Origin: Melioribacteraceae bacterium
GTDB lineage: Bacteria > Bacteroidota > Ignavibacteria > Ignavibacteriales > Melioribacteraceae
Assembly: GCA_021739765.1 (NCBI GenBank)
Contig: JAIPBD010000018.1
Coordinates: 30,968 to 94,967, forward strand
DNA: 64,000 bases
Direction: 5' to 3'
The notes beneath the pieces were generated by a model. The model had not been told where the DNA came from. It saw nothing but the letters and a program-made list of their open reading frames with translations, and did no database searches. Made by a program: the position numbers and the translations under genes. Each line of letters begins with the position of its first letter. Positions within the stretch are counted from its first letter, which is position 1. Shown here one piece after another: positions 54,272 to 63,324 of the stretch.

Positions 54272-56647
54272 TTATTTGATCAATACCATCTTACGTGTTT
54301 GAAATTTATTCCCGGCTTTCAAAGTATAAATATAAACGCCGGTTGGTAATTCATTCGCATCAAAATTTATATTATAAATACCATTTGTCCGATATCCATT
54401 TATAAGCTCGGCAACTTCTCTTCCCAAAGTATCATAAACTTTCAGAACAACCTTCGAAGGTAAACTAAGATTAAAAGATATCAAAGTAGTTGGATTAAAG
54501 GGATTTGGATAATTCTGATAAAGCGTAAATTGATCTGGCTTAATATTATCAGATTTGCTTTTAGTCCCCGTTACACTGCTTCTACTATCAAAATGAGCAA
54601 ATAACCCTAAAGATGTTCCAACAAGTAAATCGTCAAAATAAAGAAAATTTATTCTGGTTCCGACCGGATAACTAAAACCTAATTGCCATGAACTTGATGT
54701 ACCTTTGCGAAGATAATATACTTCATGATTAACCGCAATATATAAAGTATCATTTCCTTCAGTAAATGCACTCGCTTCAACATTTGTTCCGTTGGGGAGA
54801 TTCGATGTTGTGATCGGAGTCCATAAATTGGTTGAGTTAACAGGTTTATAATAAATTGTGGGATGATTTATACCCGCATCCGTGCCGACGGCGTATATCG
54901 TATCACGAGTTTCATTCACCTCAACATCCCACAATGTTACAACTATTACCGAGCCTGTGCTTGTTCCGCTTGAATTCATATCTTGCGAAGCAGTCCAACT
55001 TAAACTACTTTTTACAACTCGATACACTGATCTTCCTTGGGGAGCCGATAAATCATAGATTGCGGAAACATAAGCGACTGTATCGGTTCCTTCAATGTTA
55101 AAAACAATATCGGTTACATCGACATCTTGCCCGAAGGATGCAGCTTCAAGTAGAATTTGATCCCAGGTTGCTCCGGCATCGGTGGAAAAGAAAAGTCCGC
55201 CCTTATCTGCTTCAGAGATTTCATATCCGGCAAAAATGATGTTTTCATCAAAATATGCTTCTTCGATAGCTAAACATTTCGTACCGATTTGCGAAAAATT
55301 ATATGGTGCGTTTTCAGGAGAAAAGATCTGTTGCCAGGAGCTGCCATCATCCGATGTTTTATAAACTCGCACATTTCCAACGTATGCGATAGTTGAATCA
55401 GAATGGTTCATTTCCGCAGAATAATAGGGCGAACCGTCACCATTCGGAAAGATTGCATTCGTCCATGATGGAGAAGATGATCTATAGTTTCGTACTCTTC
55501 TGATTCCGGATTTTGAGGCAAGCCACGCAGTATTTTTGGAATCGGTCATTGAAATATCATTAACTTGAACGGCTTCAACGCCTTCATCAATTTCAAAAAT
55601 CGTCATTCCCGAATCGTAAGATGAACCAATACCTTGATCGGTCGTCATGTAAACTACGTCGTTATTAACAGGATCGACAAACACCGATCCATCGTTGGGA
55701 TGAGTTTCCAATCCACCGGGATTCCCGAACTGCTCCCAGCTTCCGCCGATACCATTTGAATGATTATATCCTTTCGCAAAGTATACTTTGTAAGAAGTTG
55801 AGTCACCGGAAAACGCGAAATTACGACCGGAAACTCCATTCATTTCAGAATATGTTGTCCATGAACTTTCATCATCGGAGTAGGCAAAATGTTTGTTGAA
55901 TCCATCGGTGCCACCTAAGAATAATCTTCCCGAAGGCGAAATTCCAAAGGCAGTCCACTGAACCGAACTTGAAAGAGAGGATGGTGAGATATCGGTCCAA
56001 GAAGTAGAGCTTCCGTCCAATTCAAAGAATTTATCTGAAGTTTTATAAATTCCAACCGAAGCACCCGATTCAAAACCGTAAAGAATGCTATCAACCGGGT
56101 TATATATTAAAGAAGGCAATCCTCCCGAAAAACCGGTTGCGAGAGGCGAGTTAGAGTCCTCCGCAAAATTCCCATTAGAATCCAACATACCAAATCTGAG
56201 ATCAGAATTATTTAGAAATACTAATCCCGAATCAACCAGCATAAACTCAAAAATTGGTCCGGCGAAAACAGTATCAACGATTGAATTATTGGGATGACTT
56301 GAGAGCAAGCCGTCCTGATGAATAAAAAATACTTTTCCTGATTGTGGATGAGCAGCAATTCTTTGAATTGATTCCCCGAAACCGGCAGAAGCATTTAGAC
56401 CGGGCATCACGGTAAATGTGGAATAGACAGGTGTTGAACTTGAGTGATCAACATCAGCATAAAATATCGAGTTTGCGCTCTCGGTCGAAATAAATATTCG
56501 AGAGGTATCCGCTGTTTTCGCGTATCCAGTAATGGCATTTATTCTTCCCCCGTAAACTGCTTCGACTTCAGGGATTGCCAATTGTGAGTATACATTTGTT
56601 GCAATAACCAATAGTATAATTACGAATTGTATAAATTTGCGTTTCAT
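54272..56647 (-). CDS. T9SS-secreted sortilin/BNR-type beta-propeller protein
   Basis: The product has 791 residues from ATG at 56647, preceded by AAGGAG at 6 nt; an upstream in-frame start would place the signal peptide internally. A signal ends NVYSQ. The body is a series of Asp-box/BNR-like blades (YKTSDDGSSWQQI, FFSTDAGATWDQI, AYSDDESSWTTY) as in VPS10/sortilin and photosystem-assembly-type propellers. The T9SS tail starts NYPNPFNPTT. No glycosidase catalytic residues were found. It is probably a surface adhesin or binding scaffold. It has its own terminator. Confidence 0.8.
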   Translation of the reverse strand: MKRKFIQFVIILLVIATNVYSQLAIPEVEAVYGGRINAITGYAKTADTSRIFISTESANSIFYADVDHSSSTPVYSTFTVMPGLNASAGFGESIQRIAAHPQSGKVFFIHQDGLLSSHPNNSIVDTVFAGPIFEFMLVDSGLVFLNNSDLRFGMLDSNGNFAEDSNSPLATGFSGGLPSLIYNPVDSILYGFESGASVGIYKTSDKFFELDGSSTSWTDISPSSLSSSVQWTAFGISPSGRLFLGGTDGFNKHFAYSDDESSWTTYSEMNGVSGRNFAFSGDSTSYKVYFAKGYNHSNGIGGSWEQFGNPGGLETHPNDGSVFVDPVNNDVVYMTTDQGIGSSYDSGMTIFEIDEGVEAVQVNDISMTDSKNTAWLASKSGIRRVRNYRSSSPSWTNAIFPNGDGSPYYSAEMNHSDSTIAYVGNVRVYKTSDDGSSWQQIFSPENAPYNFSQIGTKCLAIEEAYFDENIIFAGYEISEADKGGLFFSTDAGATWDQILLEAASFGQDVDVTDIVFNIEGTDTVAYVSAIYDLSAPQGRSVYRVVKSSLSWTASQDMNSSGTSTGSVIVVTLWDVEVNETRDTIYAVGTDAGINHPTIYYKPVNSTNLWTPITTSNLPNGTNVEASAFTEGNDTLYIAVNHEVYYLRKGTSSSWQLGFSYPVGTRINFLYFDDLLVGTSLGLFAHFDSRSSVTGTKSKSDNIKPDQFTLYQNYPNPFNPTTLISFNLSLPSKVVLKVYDTLGREVAELINGYRTNGIYNINFDANELPTGVYIYTLKAGNKFQTRKMVLIK

Positions 56648-56721
56648 ATTTGTCTCCTTTCTTATATCAAAAGCTTTGAGACAAATGAACAACAATATCA
56701 ACAAACATGCGATGATATGAG

Positions 56722-56741
56722 ACAATAGGTCCTACTATTGT
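56722..56741. repeat. Short inverted repeat upstream of propeller gene
   Basis: ACAATAG (56722-56728) pairs with CTATTGT (56735-56741) across 6 nt. It lies between the unknown lipoprotein gene stop and the propeller start, so it could be a weak terminator or an operator. Confidence 0.35.
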
Positions 56742-56805
56742 TAATTTAATCACATATTTTGCAATTGTGATATCGAATACATACGGCTATTAAAACTTCA
56801 CTGAA

Positions 56806-57516
56806 TTAATTTGTAACCGTAATTTTCTCGTAATTATATCTGTGAATTGAGAATTCGTTTTTAATATTAATTCTGAATCTTTCGCTGACGGCTTCCATCG
56901 GGAGATATATTAATCCACCGTAATCTTCATCAGGAGCTAAAGTTTTTCTTCTAAATACTTCATTTCTCCAATACATTTTTCTTTGATGAATAATTTCGAG
57001 TTCCTCCTCTAACTCTTCTTCCCTCATTCCGTACTCCTCTAAATCGTCGAAAACAGCTCCAATTTTTCCTTCTTTATCATTATCAGAAATAAAAATTCCA
57101 ATAATATTCGCGCCGGTTGAAATGCAACAAAGCGTTTTATTTATATCCTTCTCACCCTTAACGTTTTCCGTAGCTTTATCCAGATTTTCGAGTTCATACT
57201 CGGGATTAATAATATGAAAAGAATTTACCGCAGTTAATTGACTGTCCGTTTCAACAACATTTTCAAAAAACATTTTTTCGGGATCCAATGTGATATAATC
57301 GTCGGAAAGATTTTTTACATACAAGAAAAACACGAATCCGATATCATCATAAAATTCATAGCTGAGAGAAGTTTCAAGAACTTCATCCTGCTTAATTACA
57401 ACTTGTTTTCCCTCGTAAACTTCAATTTCACTATCTAAACTTCTGACTTCAAAAGTTGTAACAGCTGAACATGCAGAAATTAACACCGACATCACCATTA
57501 AATAAACTTTTTTCAT
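56806..57516 (-). CDS. Lipoprotein of unknown function
   Basis: The product has 236 residues. The signal ends LISAC (Cys16). The mature part contains an acidic, glutamate-rich coiled segment (REEELEEELEIIHQRK near 170-185), a possible single hydrophobic segment (CCISTGANIIGIFIS near 130) and a closing beta-rich part (GGLIYLPMEAVSERFRI). The general plan resembles outer-membrane-associated lipoproteins of Bacteroidetes relatives, but no family is recognised. A good GGGAG lies 6-7 nt before the ATG. Confidence 0.7.
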   Translation of the reverse strand: MKKVYLMVMSVLISACSAVTTFEVRSLDSEIEVYEGKQVVIKQDEVLETSLSYEFYDDIGFVFFLYVKNLSDDYITLDPEKMFFENVVETDSQLTAVNSFHIINPEYELENLDKATENVKGEKDINKTLCCISTGANIIGIFISDNDKEGKIGAVFDDLEEYGMREEELEEELEIIHQRKMYWRNEVFRRKTLAPDEDYGGLIYLPMEAVSERFRINIKNEFSIHRYNYEKITVTN

Positions 57517-57720
57517 TTTCTCTCCCTTTTAGAAATAATGACTTCAATTGGTGTGCCGATATTTTGATAAGTTTTTTGATGAAAAACGAAGCATTGGAAG
57601 CAGGAGTGTATATTATATTTGTCGCCGTGTAGCATTATTTGGAATAAATTGATAAAAATGAAAATAGGCCGCTTTAACAGCTTGTTGCATAACTAATTGT
57701 TAGTACAAATTACAGTTGAC
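57517..57720. other. Non-coding part of the 410-nt gap before DPP IV
   Basis: No gene is visible. The stretch holds the upstream region of the minus-strand lipoprotein gene and leads into the inverted-repeat element at 57721-57783. Confidence 0.3.
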
Positions 57721-57783
57721 TGAGCTTGTCGAAGTCAAAATAATCCTCGATTCAGTGCATTTCGACAAGTTCAATGCACTGAA
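57721..57783. repeat. Nested inverted-repeat intergenic element
   Basis: TGAGCTTGTCGAA (57721-57733) can pair with TTCGACAAGTTCA (57761-57773), one mismatch. The latter is itself the loop of a second perfect stem, TTCAGTGCAT (57751-57760) with ATGCACTGAA (57774-57783). The two pairings exclude each other. The CTGAGCTTGTCGAAG core resembles a motif frequent in extragenic repeats of many bacterial genomes, so this is probably a mobile or REP-like element. Confidence 0.6.
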
Positions 57784-57926
57784 TTTTTGAGTTCTGCAAC
57801 ACGCTCTTAGATCTGCCTTTCCGACTCTAAACCGGAATTTAAAACTGTGAGTTTAAGCTTAAATCAGATGCTGAAAGAATTCAACAAAAGAACTACAGAT
57901 TACTAAAACAGCCCTAAAATATAATT

Positions 57927-60089
57927 TCAAGGAATTTCTCTATTCAGGAAATATTTAAACCAAAATTGATTCGCTTCACGAGTTGAATGAAATCTTTTTT
58001 GAGATCGCCATCCGTGTCGTTCACCAGGATAGAGCATCATTTCAAAATCCTTATTAAGATCAATAAATTTATCTACAAGTTGAATTGTATTTTGAACATG
58101 CACATTATCATCCATTGTTCCGTGAACAAGCAGTAATTTTCCTTTATAATTTTCTGCGTGTGTCATAATCGATCCATATTCATAGCCCTCCGGGTTTTCC
58201 TCGGGAGTATCCATATAGCGTTCGGTGTACACATTATCATATAATTGCCAATCGGTAACCGGGAAACTCGCAATTCCGTGCGTGAAATAATCGGCGCCTA
58301 AAGTCAGAGCCAAAGCGGTAAAATATCCGCCGTAACTTCCACCCGTCATTCCAATTTTAGTAGAATCAATAAACGGTTTTTGTTTTAACCATTTCACGGC
58401 TTCGATTATATCGTGCATTTCCCATTTACCGAGCGAGCGATGCATTTCTGAAACACCTTTTTTGCCAAAGTGACCGGATGCCCGATGGTCTACAGAAATT
58501 ACGATTATTCCTTCTTGCGCATAATAAAAATTATTCATTGACCAAGGGAATGAATTCCGAACAGTTCCGGCATTCGGACCACCGTAAATCGAGAAAAGTA
58601 TTGGATATTTTTTATTCTCATCAAAATTCGGCGGCAAAAACCAATAAGCCGGTAAATCATATCCTTGAATAGGAATCCGGAATAGTTCTGTTTTCCCGAG
58701 ATCATATTCATCAAAAACTTCAGATTTTGCATCCCCTAATTCTTTTATTAAATCGCCATTCGTGTTAAAAATTCTAAGTTTCGTGGGGGTTTGCAAATTA
58801 CTGAATGACGAATAAAAATATTTTCCTCCGGGAGAAATTGTTACTCTATGAGTTCCTTCTTCCTTCGTCAATTTTTCAAAATTGCCGCCGTCGAAATTTA
58901 CTTTATACAAATGGCTGCCGGTCGATTCGTCCGTCCAACCGGAGAAATAAATCATATTATTTTCTTCATCAACTAATTCAATTGATTTTACTTCCCACTC
59001 TCCGTCTGTAATTTGGTTTATTAATTCTCCATCCATAGTATATCTGTATAAATGTCTGTAACCGCTTTTATCCGACCGAAGCATAAATCCACTTCCATCT
59101 TCGAAAAAATAGATGTCTTCAAAAAACTCAACCCATGAAGGTTGTTTCTCATCGTAAATTTCCTTTTTTGCTCCGGTTTTCGCGTCAGCGGCAAATATTT
59201 TCAAATTATCCTGTCCACGATTCAACCATTGGAAATAAAGTTGTTTGTTATCCGGAGTCCAAAACGGCCAAGCAACCATATGATCGGCATTTTCTTCCAA
59301 ATCAACCCAGGTAGTTTTTCCGTTGTCAAGATGCGCGATTCCCAGTTTTATAAATGGAAGAGGATCACCAGCCTTCGGGTAACGGGTTTTTTCCAACTCT
59401 CCGTGTTTTCCGGCTATGTGTCTAAAAATTGGAAACTCAGGCACCGGCGAATCATCAAATCTTAGGTAAGCGAGCATTTCACTATTTGGAGCCCACCAAA
59501 AAGCCGCGTAACGGCTTGACCTTCCAAGAATTTCTTCATAATAAACCCAAGAAGCATAACCATTCATTATCAGCTCAGTTCCATCAAAAGTCAATTGAGT
59601 TTCTACCGCTTCGATGCAATCCGCTGCAAAAAGGTTATTCTCCTTTGTGTAAGCAATTTTTTTCGTGTCGGGAGAAAGCCTGACATTTTTTTTCTCGATT
59701 CCGTCATCAGTTACCCTCACAAATAATTCTTCATCTGGTTTGAAATAGTAGATGTCATTCTCTTTTTCGAAAACAAAAACAGAAAAATCGTCGGTATTTG
59801 TAATTGCGGTGGAAGTCGAAAAACCCTCGGGTAAATTTTCATCCAGTGCTGAAAAATCAACCAATTCGGAAGAAGATCCGTCATCAACACTCACTTTAAC
59901 GGTTTTTCGTTGACCTTTTTCAATAGTCATTTCAAGGTAAAAATTATCATCGAACCAACCTTGCAGCATTGGGAGTCGGTTTGTTAATCTTTCTCCTTTA
60001 TTTAAGTAAACTTGTTCATAAGAAAGTTTTTTCTGTGCAAGGATTGTAATTGAGGCTATAAGCAAAATAATTAATGTGATTTTTTTCAT
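57927..60089 (-). CDS. Dipeptidyl peptidase IV (S9B serine peptidase)
   Basis: The product has 720 residues from ATG at 60089, preceded by AGAGAGGA; an upstream in-frame TTG is less likely. A signal peptide ends TILAQ. The N-terminal propeller includes the S9B double-Glu motif in WVYYEEILGRSSRYAAFWW, which anchors the substrate N-terminus. The alpha/beta hydrolase domain has nucleophile Ser in GGSYGGY, Asp in HGTMDDNVH and His in ERHGW. It releases X-Pro or X-Ala dipeptides from peptides in the periplasm. The gene stands alone between the repeat element and the divergent plus-strand unit. Confidence 0.93.
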   Translation of the reverse strand: MKKITLIILLIASITILAQKKLSYEQVYLNKGERLTNRLPMLQGWFDDNFYLEMTIEKGQRKTVKVSVDDGSSSELVDFSALDENLPEGFSTSTAITNTDDFSVFVFEKENDIYYFKPDEELFVRVTDDGIEKKNVRLSPDTKKIAYTKENNLFAADCIEAVETQLTFDGTELIMNGYASWVYYEEILGRSSRYAAFWWAPNSEMLAYLRFDDSPVPEFPIFRHIAGKHGELEKTRYPKAGDPLPFIKLGIAHLDNGKTTWVDLEENADHMVAWPFWTPDNKQLYFQWLNRGQDNLKIFAADAKTGAKKEIYDEKQPSWVEFFEDIYFFEDGSGFMLRSDKSGYRHLYRYTMDGELINQITDGEWEVKSIELVDEENNMIYFSGWTDESTGSHLYKVNFDGGNFEKLTKEEGTHRVTISPGGKYFYSSFSNLQTPTKLRIFNTNGDLIKELGDAKSEVFDEYDLGKTELFRIPIQGYDLPAYWFLPPNFDENKKYPILFSIYGGPNAGTVRNSFPWSMNNFYYAQEGIIVISVDHRASGHFGKKGVSEMHRSLGKWEMHDIIEAVKWLKQKPFIDSTKIGMTGGSYGGYFTALALTLGADYFTHGIASFPVTDWQLYDNVYTERYMDTPEENPEGYEYGSIMTHAENYKGKLLLVHGTMDDNVHVQNTIQLVDKFIDLNKDFEMMLYPGERHGWRSQKRFHSTREANQFWFKYFLNREIP

Positions 60090-60181
60090 ATTTCCTCTCT
60101 GTTTCAAAATTTATTTATGAAAATAAATAAAAACATTATCATAAGTTATCGCGAATTCTTGATTTGTCGTTAGGAGTTTTA

Positions 60182-60511
60182 TTGAACATTATTTTTGTTT
60201 ATGGAACACTTTGTAACCCAAAGATTCAGAAATGTGTTATCGGTCGTGTGATTGAATCAAGTTTTGATAGATTATCCGGTTTCAAATTGGGCAATATCAC
60301 GCTTGGCTTAAATGATTATCCGATTATCGAGAAAAGTGAAAAATCGGATGCAATTATTGACGGGATCGTCTTGCACGTAACTGATTCAGAGCTGATCAAA
60401 ATGGATAAATATGAAACCGATGCTTATAAAAGAGTGAAAGTATTATTAGAAAGTGGCATCGAATCTTGGGTATATTTGGCGAATAAAAAATATGAATTAG
60501 GTAGAATTTGA
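60182..60511 (+). CDS. Gamma-glutamylcyclotransferase/AIG2-like protein
   Basis: The product has 109 residues from TTG at 60182, chosen because AGGAG lies 5 nt upstream; an earlier TTG at 60164 lacks this. IIFVYGTLCNP is the substrate-loop motif of the family and VTDSELIKMDKYETDAYKRV contains the conserved Asp/Tyr-Glu region with the likely catalytic Glu. Members cleave gamma-glutamyl bonds with formation of 5-oxoproline or act on related amides; the exact substrate is open. It overlaps the next gene by 4 nt, opening a tight four-gene unit. Confidence 0.85.
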   Translation: MNIIFVYGTLCNPKIQKCVIGRVIESSFDRLSGFKLGNITLGLNDYPIIEKSEKSDAIIDGIVLHVTDSELIKMDKYETDAYKRVKVLLESGIESWVYLANKKYELGRI

Positions 60512-61404
60512 AAGTAAAAAATTACATCTCGGCTCTTGTAAAAACATCACCTTCACTTATTTTGATCTTTTTAGCAATAATTTGGGGAAGTTCGTTCATT
60601 CTTATCAAAAAAGGATTAGTGGCTTTTTCTCCCGGGCAGGTTGGCACTCTTCGGGTCGTTTTTGCATTTCTGATTTTATCACCAATCGCTTTCAAACATT
60701 TCAAAACACACTTCAAAAAGCATTGGAAAGAGATGCTAGCTTTAGGGTTGCTGTCAAATTTAATACCGGCCATTCTATTTTCTGCAGCCGAAGTTGGCCT
60801 GAGCAGTTCGCTTGCCGGAATTTTAAATGCGCTAACGCCTATAATGACAATGATAATTGGCGCGCTCTTTTTTACTACAGCCGTTCGAGGTAATCAAATT
60901 TTAGGAATCACCGTCGGATTTATAGGTTCTTTGATGATCAGTTTTGTTGGCAACGGTGGTGAACTCGGCACTTTTAATTTTTACGCGCTATTTGTAATCA
61001 TTGCTACAATCTGTTACGGAATAAGCGCAAATATGGTTAAAAAATTCTTCTCCGGAATGAGCGCAAATGTATTTTCATCCCTTGCGTTTTTCTCTATTAC
61101 ACCAATCGCTTTAATTTATCTTGTTAGCACAGACTTTATTTTGATTTTGACAACACATCCCGATGCTTTCAGTTCGTTATTCTACATATTTATTTTAGGA
61201 ACAATCGGAACTGCTTTAGCACTTCTACTTTTCTATCGGATCATCCAAAATACTAACGCGGTTTTTGCGACAACGGTTACTTATTTAATTCCAATTGTGG
61301 CAGTTTTGTGGGGATTCGTTGACGGAGAAAATCTTTATCCGTTGCATTTTGTGGGAATGTTACTAATTATCGTCGGAGTATATTTTTCTAATAAACACAA
61401 GTAA
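60508..61404 (+). CDS. EamA-family (DMT superfamily) permease
   Basis: The product has 298 residues with ten membrane helices in two EamA repeats: first AIIWGSSFILIKKGL and LGLLSNLIPAILFSAAEVGL (in parts), second ATICYGISANMVKKF and VTYLIPIVAVLWGF. DMT transporters export amino acids, nucleosides or other metabolites; the substrate is not predictable. The start is TTG within TTGA, overlapping the upstream stop, so translation is probably coupled. Confidence 0.9.
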   Translation: MKVKNYISALVKTSPSLILIFLAIIWGSSFILIKKGLVAFSPGQVGTLRVVFAFLILSPIAFKHFKTHFKKHWKEMLALGLLSNLIPAILFSAAEVGLSSSLAGILNALTPIMTMIIGALFFTTAVRGNQILGITVGFIGSLMISFVGNGGELGTFNFYALFVIIATICYGISANMVKKFFSGMSANVFSSLAFFSITPIALIYLVSTDFILILTTHPDAFSSLFYIFILGTIGTALALLLFYRIIQNTNAVFATTVTYLIPIVAVLWGFVDGENLYPLHFVGMLLIIVGVYFSNKHK

Positions 61405-61406
61405 AA

Positions 61407-62399
61407 ATGAAAAATAAAGCAGGATTAAAATATTTATTAATTCTTTTCTTTGGAATTTTTGCCGGAATTCTGATCCACAAATATCAATTACCACCGTATG
61501 TAAATATCAAAAATTTGTACAATCGTGAAATCTTACAAACCAAACATCACATTCCGTCAAATTGGTCAATCGGTTTATTTGAAGGAGAATCACCGCTTGC
61601 GGTCTTCGATCAAAAATCAAATTCAAATCCAATAATTACAGGGGAAATAGTAAAGGATCGGGATTCATCCGAAGTTGCCGATCCATTTTTAATTGTTGAA
61701 AATAATAAATATTATCTGTTTTTTGAGGTTTACAGTAAATCAATCAAACAAGCGGATATTGGATTGGCTATTAGCAAAGATTTGGAGAATTGGGAATATC
61801 AGAAAATAATTTTGGATGAAGATTTCCATTTATCGTATCCGAATGTATTTAAATACCAAAATGAATGGTACATGATACCTGAATCGTCAAACGATTTTTC
61901 CGTTCGACTTTACAAAGCAATCAATTTCCCGTTTGAATGGAAGTTCGAAAAACGACTTTTGAGTGGATACAGATTCGGCGACCCCACAATTTTTCAGTAT
62001 GAAAATAAATGGTGGATGTTCGTTGCCACAACCGGAAATGATGCGCTGAATCTTTATTATTCGAACGAATTAGAAGGACCATGGACCGCACACGCGATGA
62101 ATCCATTAATTAAAAATGATCCCGATAATTCAAGGTCCGCCGGGAAAATATTCACTTATGAAAACAAAATTTATCGTTTTGCTCAGGATGATTTTCCGGA
62201 ATATGGTAATCAAGTTTGGGCATTCGAAATAACCCAGTTATCTGCCGAGATCTATTCCGAAAAAATATTTTCTGAGAACCCGATCATCAAAAAATCCGGG
62301 AAGGGTTGGAACGCTCTCGGAATGCACCATTTCGATCCACATTTTGTCAACGGCAAATGGATAGCGTTTGTTGATGGATTCGGCTATCCGGAGGAGTAA
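61407..62399 (+). CDS. GINT1-like five-bladed beta-propeller protein
   Basis: The product has 330 residues. An N-terminal membrane anchor or signal (about 8-25) is followed by repeats of the type found in the N-terminal propeller of plant glucosamine inositolphosphorylceramide transferase and in GH43-like folds: SEVADPFLIVENNKYYLFFEV (in parts), HLSYPNVFKYQNEWYMIPES (in parts), FGDPTIFQYENKWWMFVAT and GRIFTYENKIYRFAQD-like. No glycosyltransferase domain is attached. The usual GH43 catalytic triad is not obvious. A role in surface-glycan synthesis is a possibility from the family name only. It starts 2 nt after the EamA stop. Confidence 0.7.
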   Translation: MKNKAGLKYLLILFFGIFAGILIHKYQLPPYVNIKNLYNREILQTKHHIPSNWSIGLFEGESPLAVFDQKSNSNPIITGEIVKDRDSSEVADPFLIVENNKYYLFFEVYSKSIKQADIGLAISKDLENWEYQKIILDEDFHLSYPNVFKYQNEWYMIPESSNDFSVRLYKAINFPFEWKFEKRLLSGYRFGDPTIFQYENKWWMFVATTGNDALNLYYSNELEGPWTAHAMNPLIKNDPDNSRSAGKIFTYENKIYRFAQDDFPEYGNQVWAFEITQLSAEIYSEKIFSENPIIKKSGKGWNALGMHHFDPHFVNGKWIAFVDGFGYPEE

Positions 62400-62404
62400 T
62401 AATT

Positions 62405-62785
62405 ATGGATGAAAGAATTCGCAAGTTATTTCACAAACACCCTCAATGGGACACAATTCTTGTTCGATTGCGCAAAATCATTTTGGAGACCGGGCTTGAA
62501 GAAACAGTAAAATGGGGCTTGCCCACTTACACGTACGATAATAAAAATATTTGCGGAATTGGCGCGTTTAAGTCTTACGCGGGAATTTGGTTTTTTAACG
62601 GTGCTTTGTTAAAGGACAAACACCAAAAACTTATTAATGCCCAGGAAGGAAAAACGGTGGCAATGCGACAATGGCGATTTAGTTCAATACAGGAACTGGA
62701 TGAGAAACTAATAACCGAATACATAATTGAAGCAATTGAAAATCAGAAGGCAGGTCGGAAAATAAACCCCGTGAAGAAACCTTGA
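62405..62785 (+). CDS. DUF1801/YdeI-like protein
   Basis: The product has 126 residues: LRKIILETGLEETVKWGLPTYTYDNKNICGIGAFK (in parts) and AGIWFFNGALL match the DUF1801 (YdhG/YjbR-like fold) group, with EAIENQKAGRK near the end. Function in this family is not established. GGAGG lies about 10 nt before the ATG, 5 nt after the previous stop, closing the four-gene unit. Confidence 0.85.
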   Translation: MDERIRKLFHKHPQWDTILVRLRKIILETGLEETVKWGLPTYTYDNKNICGIGAFKSYAGIWFFNGALLKDKHQKLINAQEGKTVAMRQWRFSSIQELDEKLITEYIIEAIENQKAGRKINPVKKP

Positions 62786-62900
62786 GAAAATCCCAATGAA
62801 TTAAAAATCTTATTCGAAAACGATCTGTAACTAAAAAACAGATTCAATCAATTTTCGCTCGGCAATCAAAAGTAACCGGCTTGGAATCAAGAATTATTTC

Positions 62901-63068
62901 TTAGTGAAGAATATCCATCACTTAGTAATGATAGTTGACCGTTTAGCAATCGATAATCACCACCCAGCAATGATAGATGACCATTTAGCAATCGATAATC
63001 ATCACTTAGCAATGATAGATGATCATTTAGCAATCGATAATCACCGCTTAGCAATGAACGATTACCTT
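62901..63068. repeat. Eight-unit 21-bp tandem repeat with alternating A/B units
   Basis: Units start at 62901, 62922, 62943, 62964, 62985, 63006, 63027 and 63048, with a partial ninth at 63069. Type A (62943, 62985, 63027) starts TTAGCAATCGATAATCA; type B (62964, 63006, and more diverged 62922, 63048) follows the pattern (T/C)(T/C)AGCAATGATAGATGA. The higher-order period is 42 bp. Both strands are open across the array, but no ribosome site or family supports translation. Confidence 0.85.
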
Positions 63069-63149
63069 TTGGCAATCCCGGAAGTATGACATTTTTGTAG
63101 AAAATTACAAAACCCGACAGTACAAACCGCAGCGGTATTTTTGACCGCA

Positions 63150-63202
63150 AAAAAGTTCAACTTTTGGAGGATAAGAACCGGATTGGAAAAGTTGTACTTT
63201 TT
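63150..63202. repeat. 16-bp-arm inverted repeat upstream of the right-edge lipoprotein
   Basis: The arm at 63150-63165 (five A, GTTCAAC, four T) pairs with 63187-63202 with one mismatch across a 21-nt spacer. It lies about 125 nt before the lipoprotein start in a 539-nt gap. It could be an operator pair, a terminator-like stem or an insertion scar. Confidence 0.5.
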
Positions 63203-63324
63203 AGAAATGGTCATATTAATTTGGAGAATTCTTTGTGTTTAGAGAAAGTTAATTATACAGAACTTTAAGAATGGAATTGGTAGTTTGAACTATATAATTA
63301 ATTATACAATTCAGATCAAAAATT

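Noticed and set aside
62901-63068. CRISPR-like array
   Set aside because: Units are directly adjacent at 21 bp with no unique spacers, and no cas gene is present, so it is a plain tandem repeat.
62887-63150. Minus-strand frame of 87 codons, and a plus-strand frame of 61 codons (62904-63089)
   Set aside because: Both are produced by translating the 21-bp tandem repeat; neither has a ribosome site or a recognisable fold.
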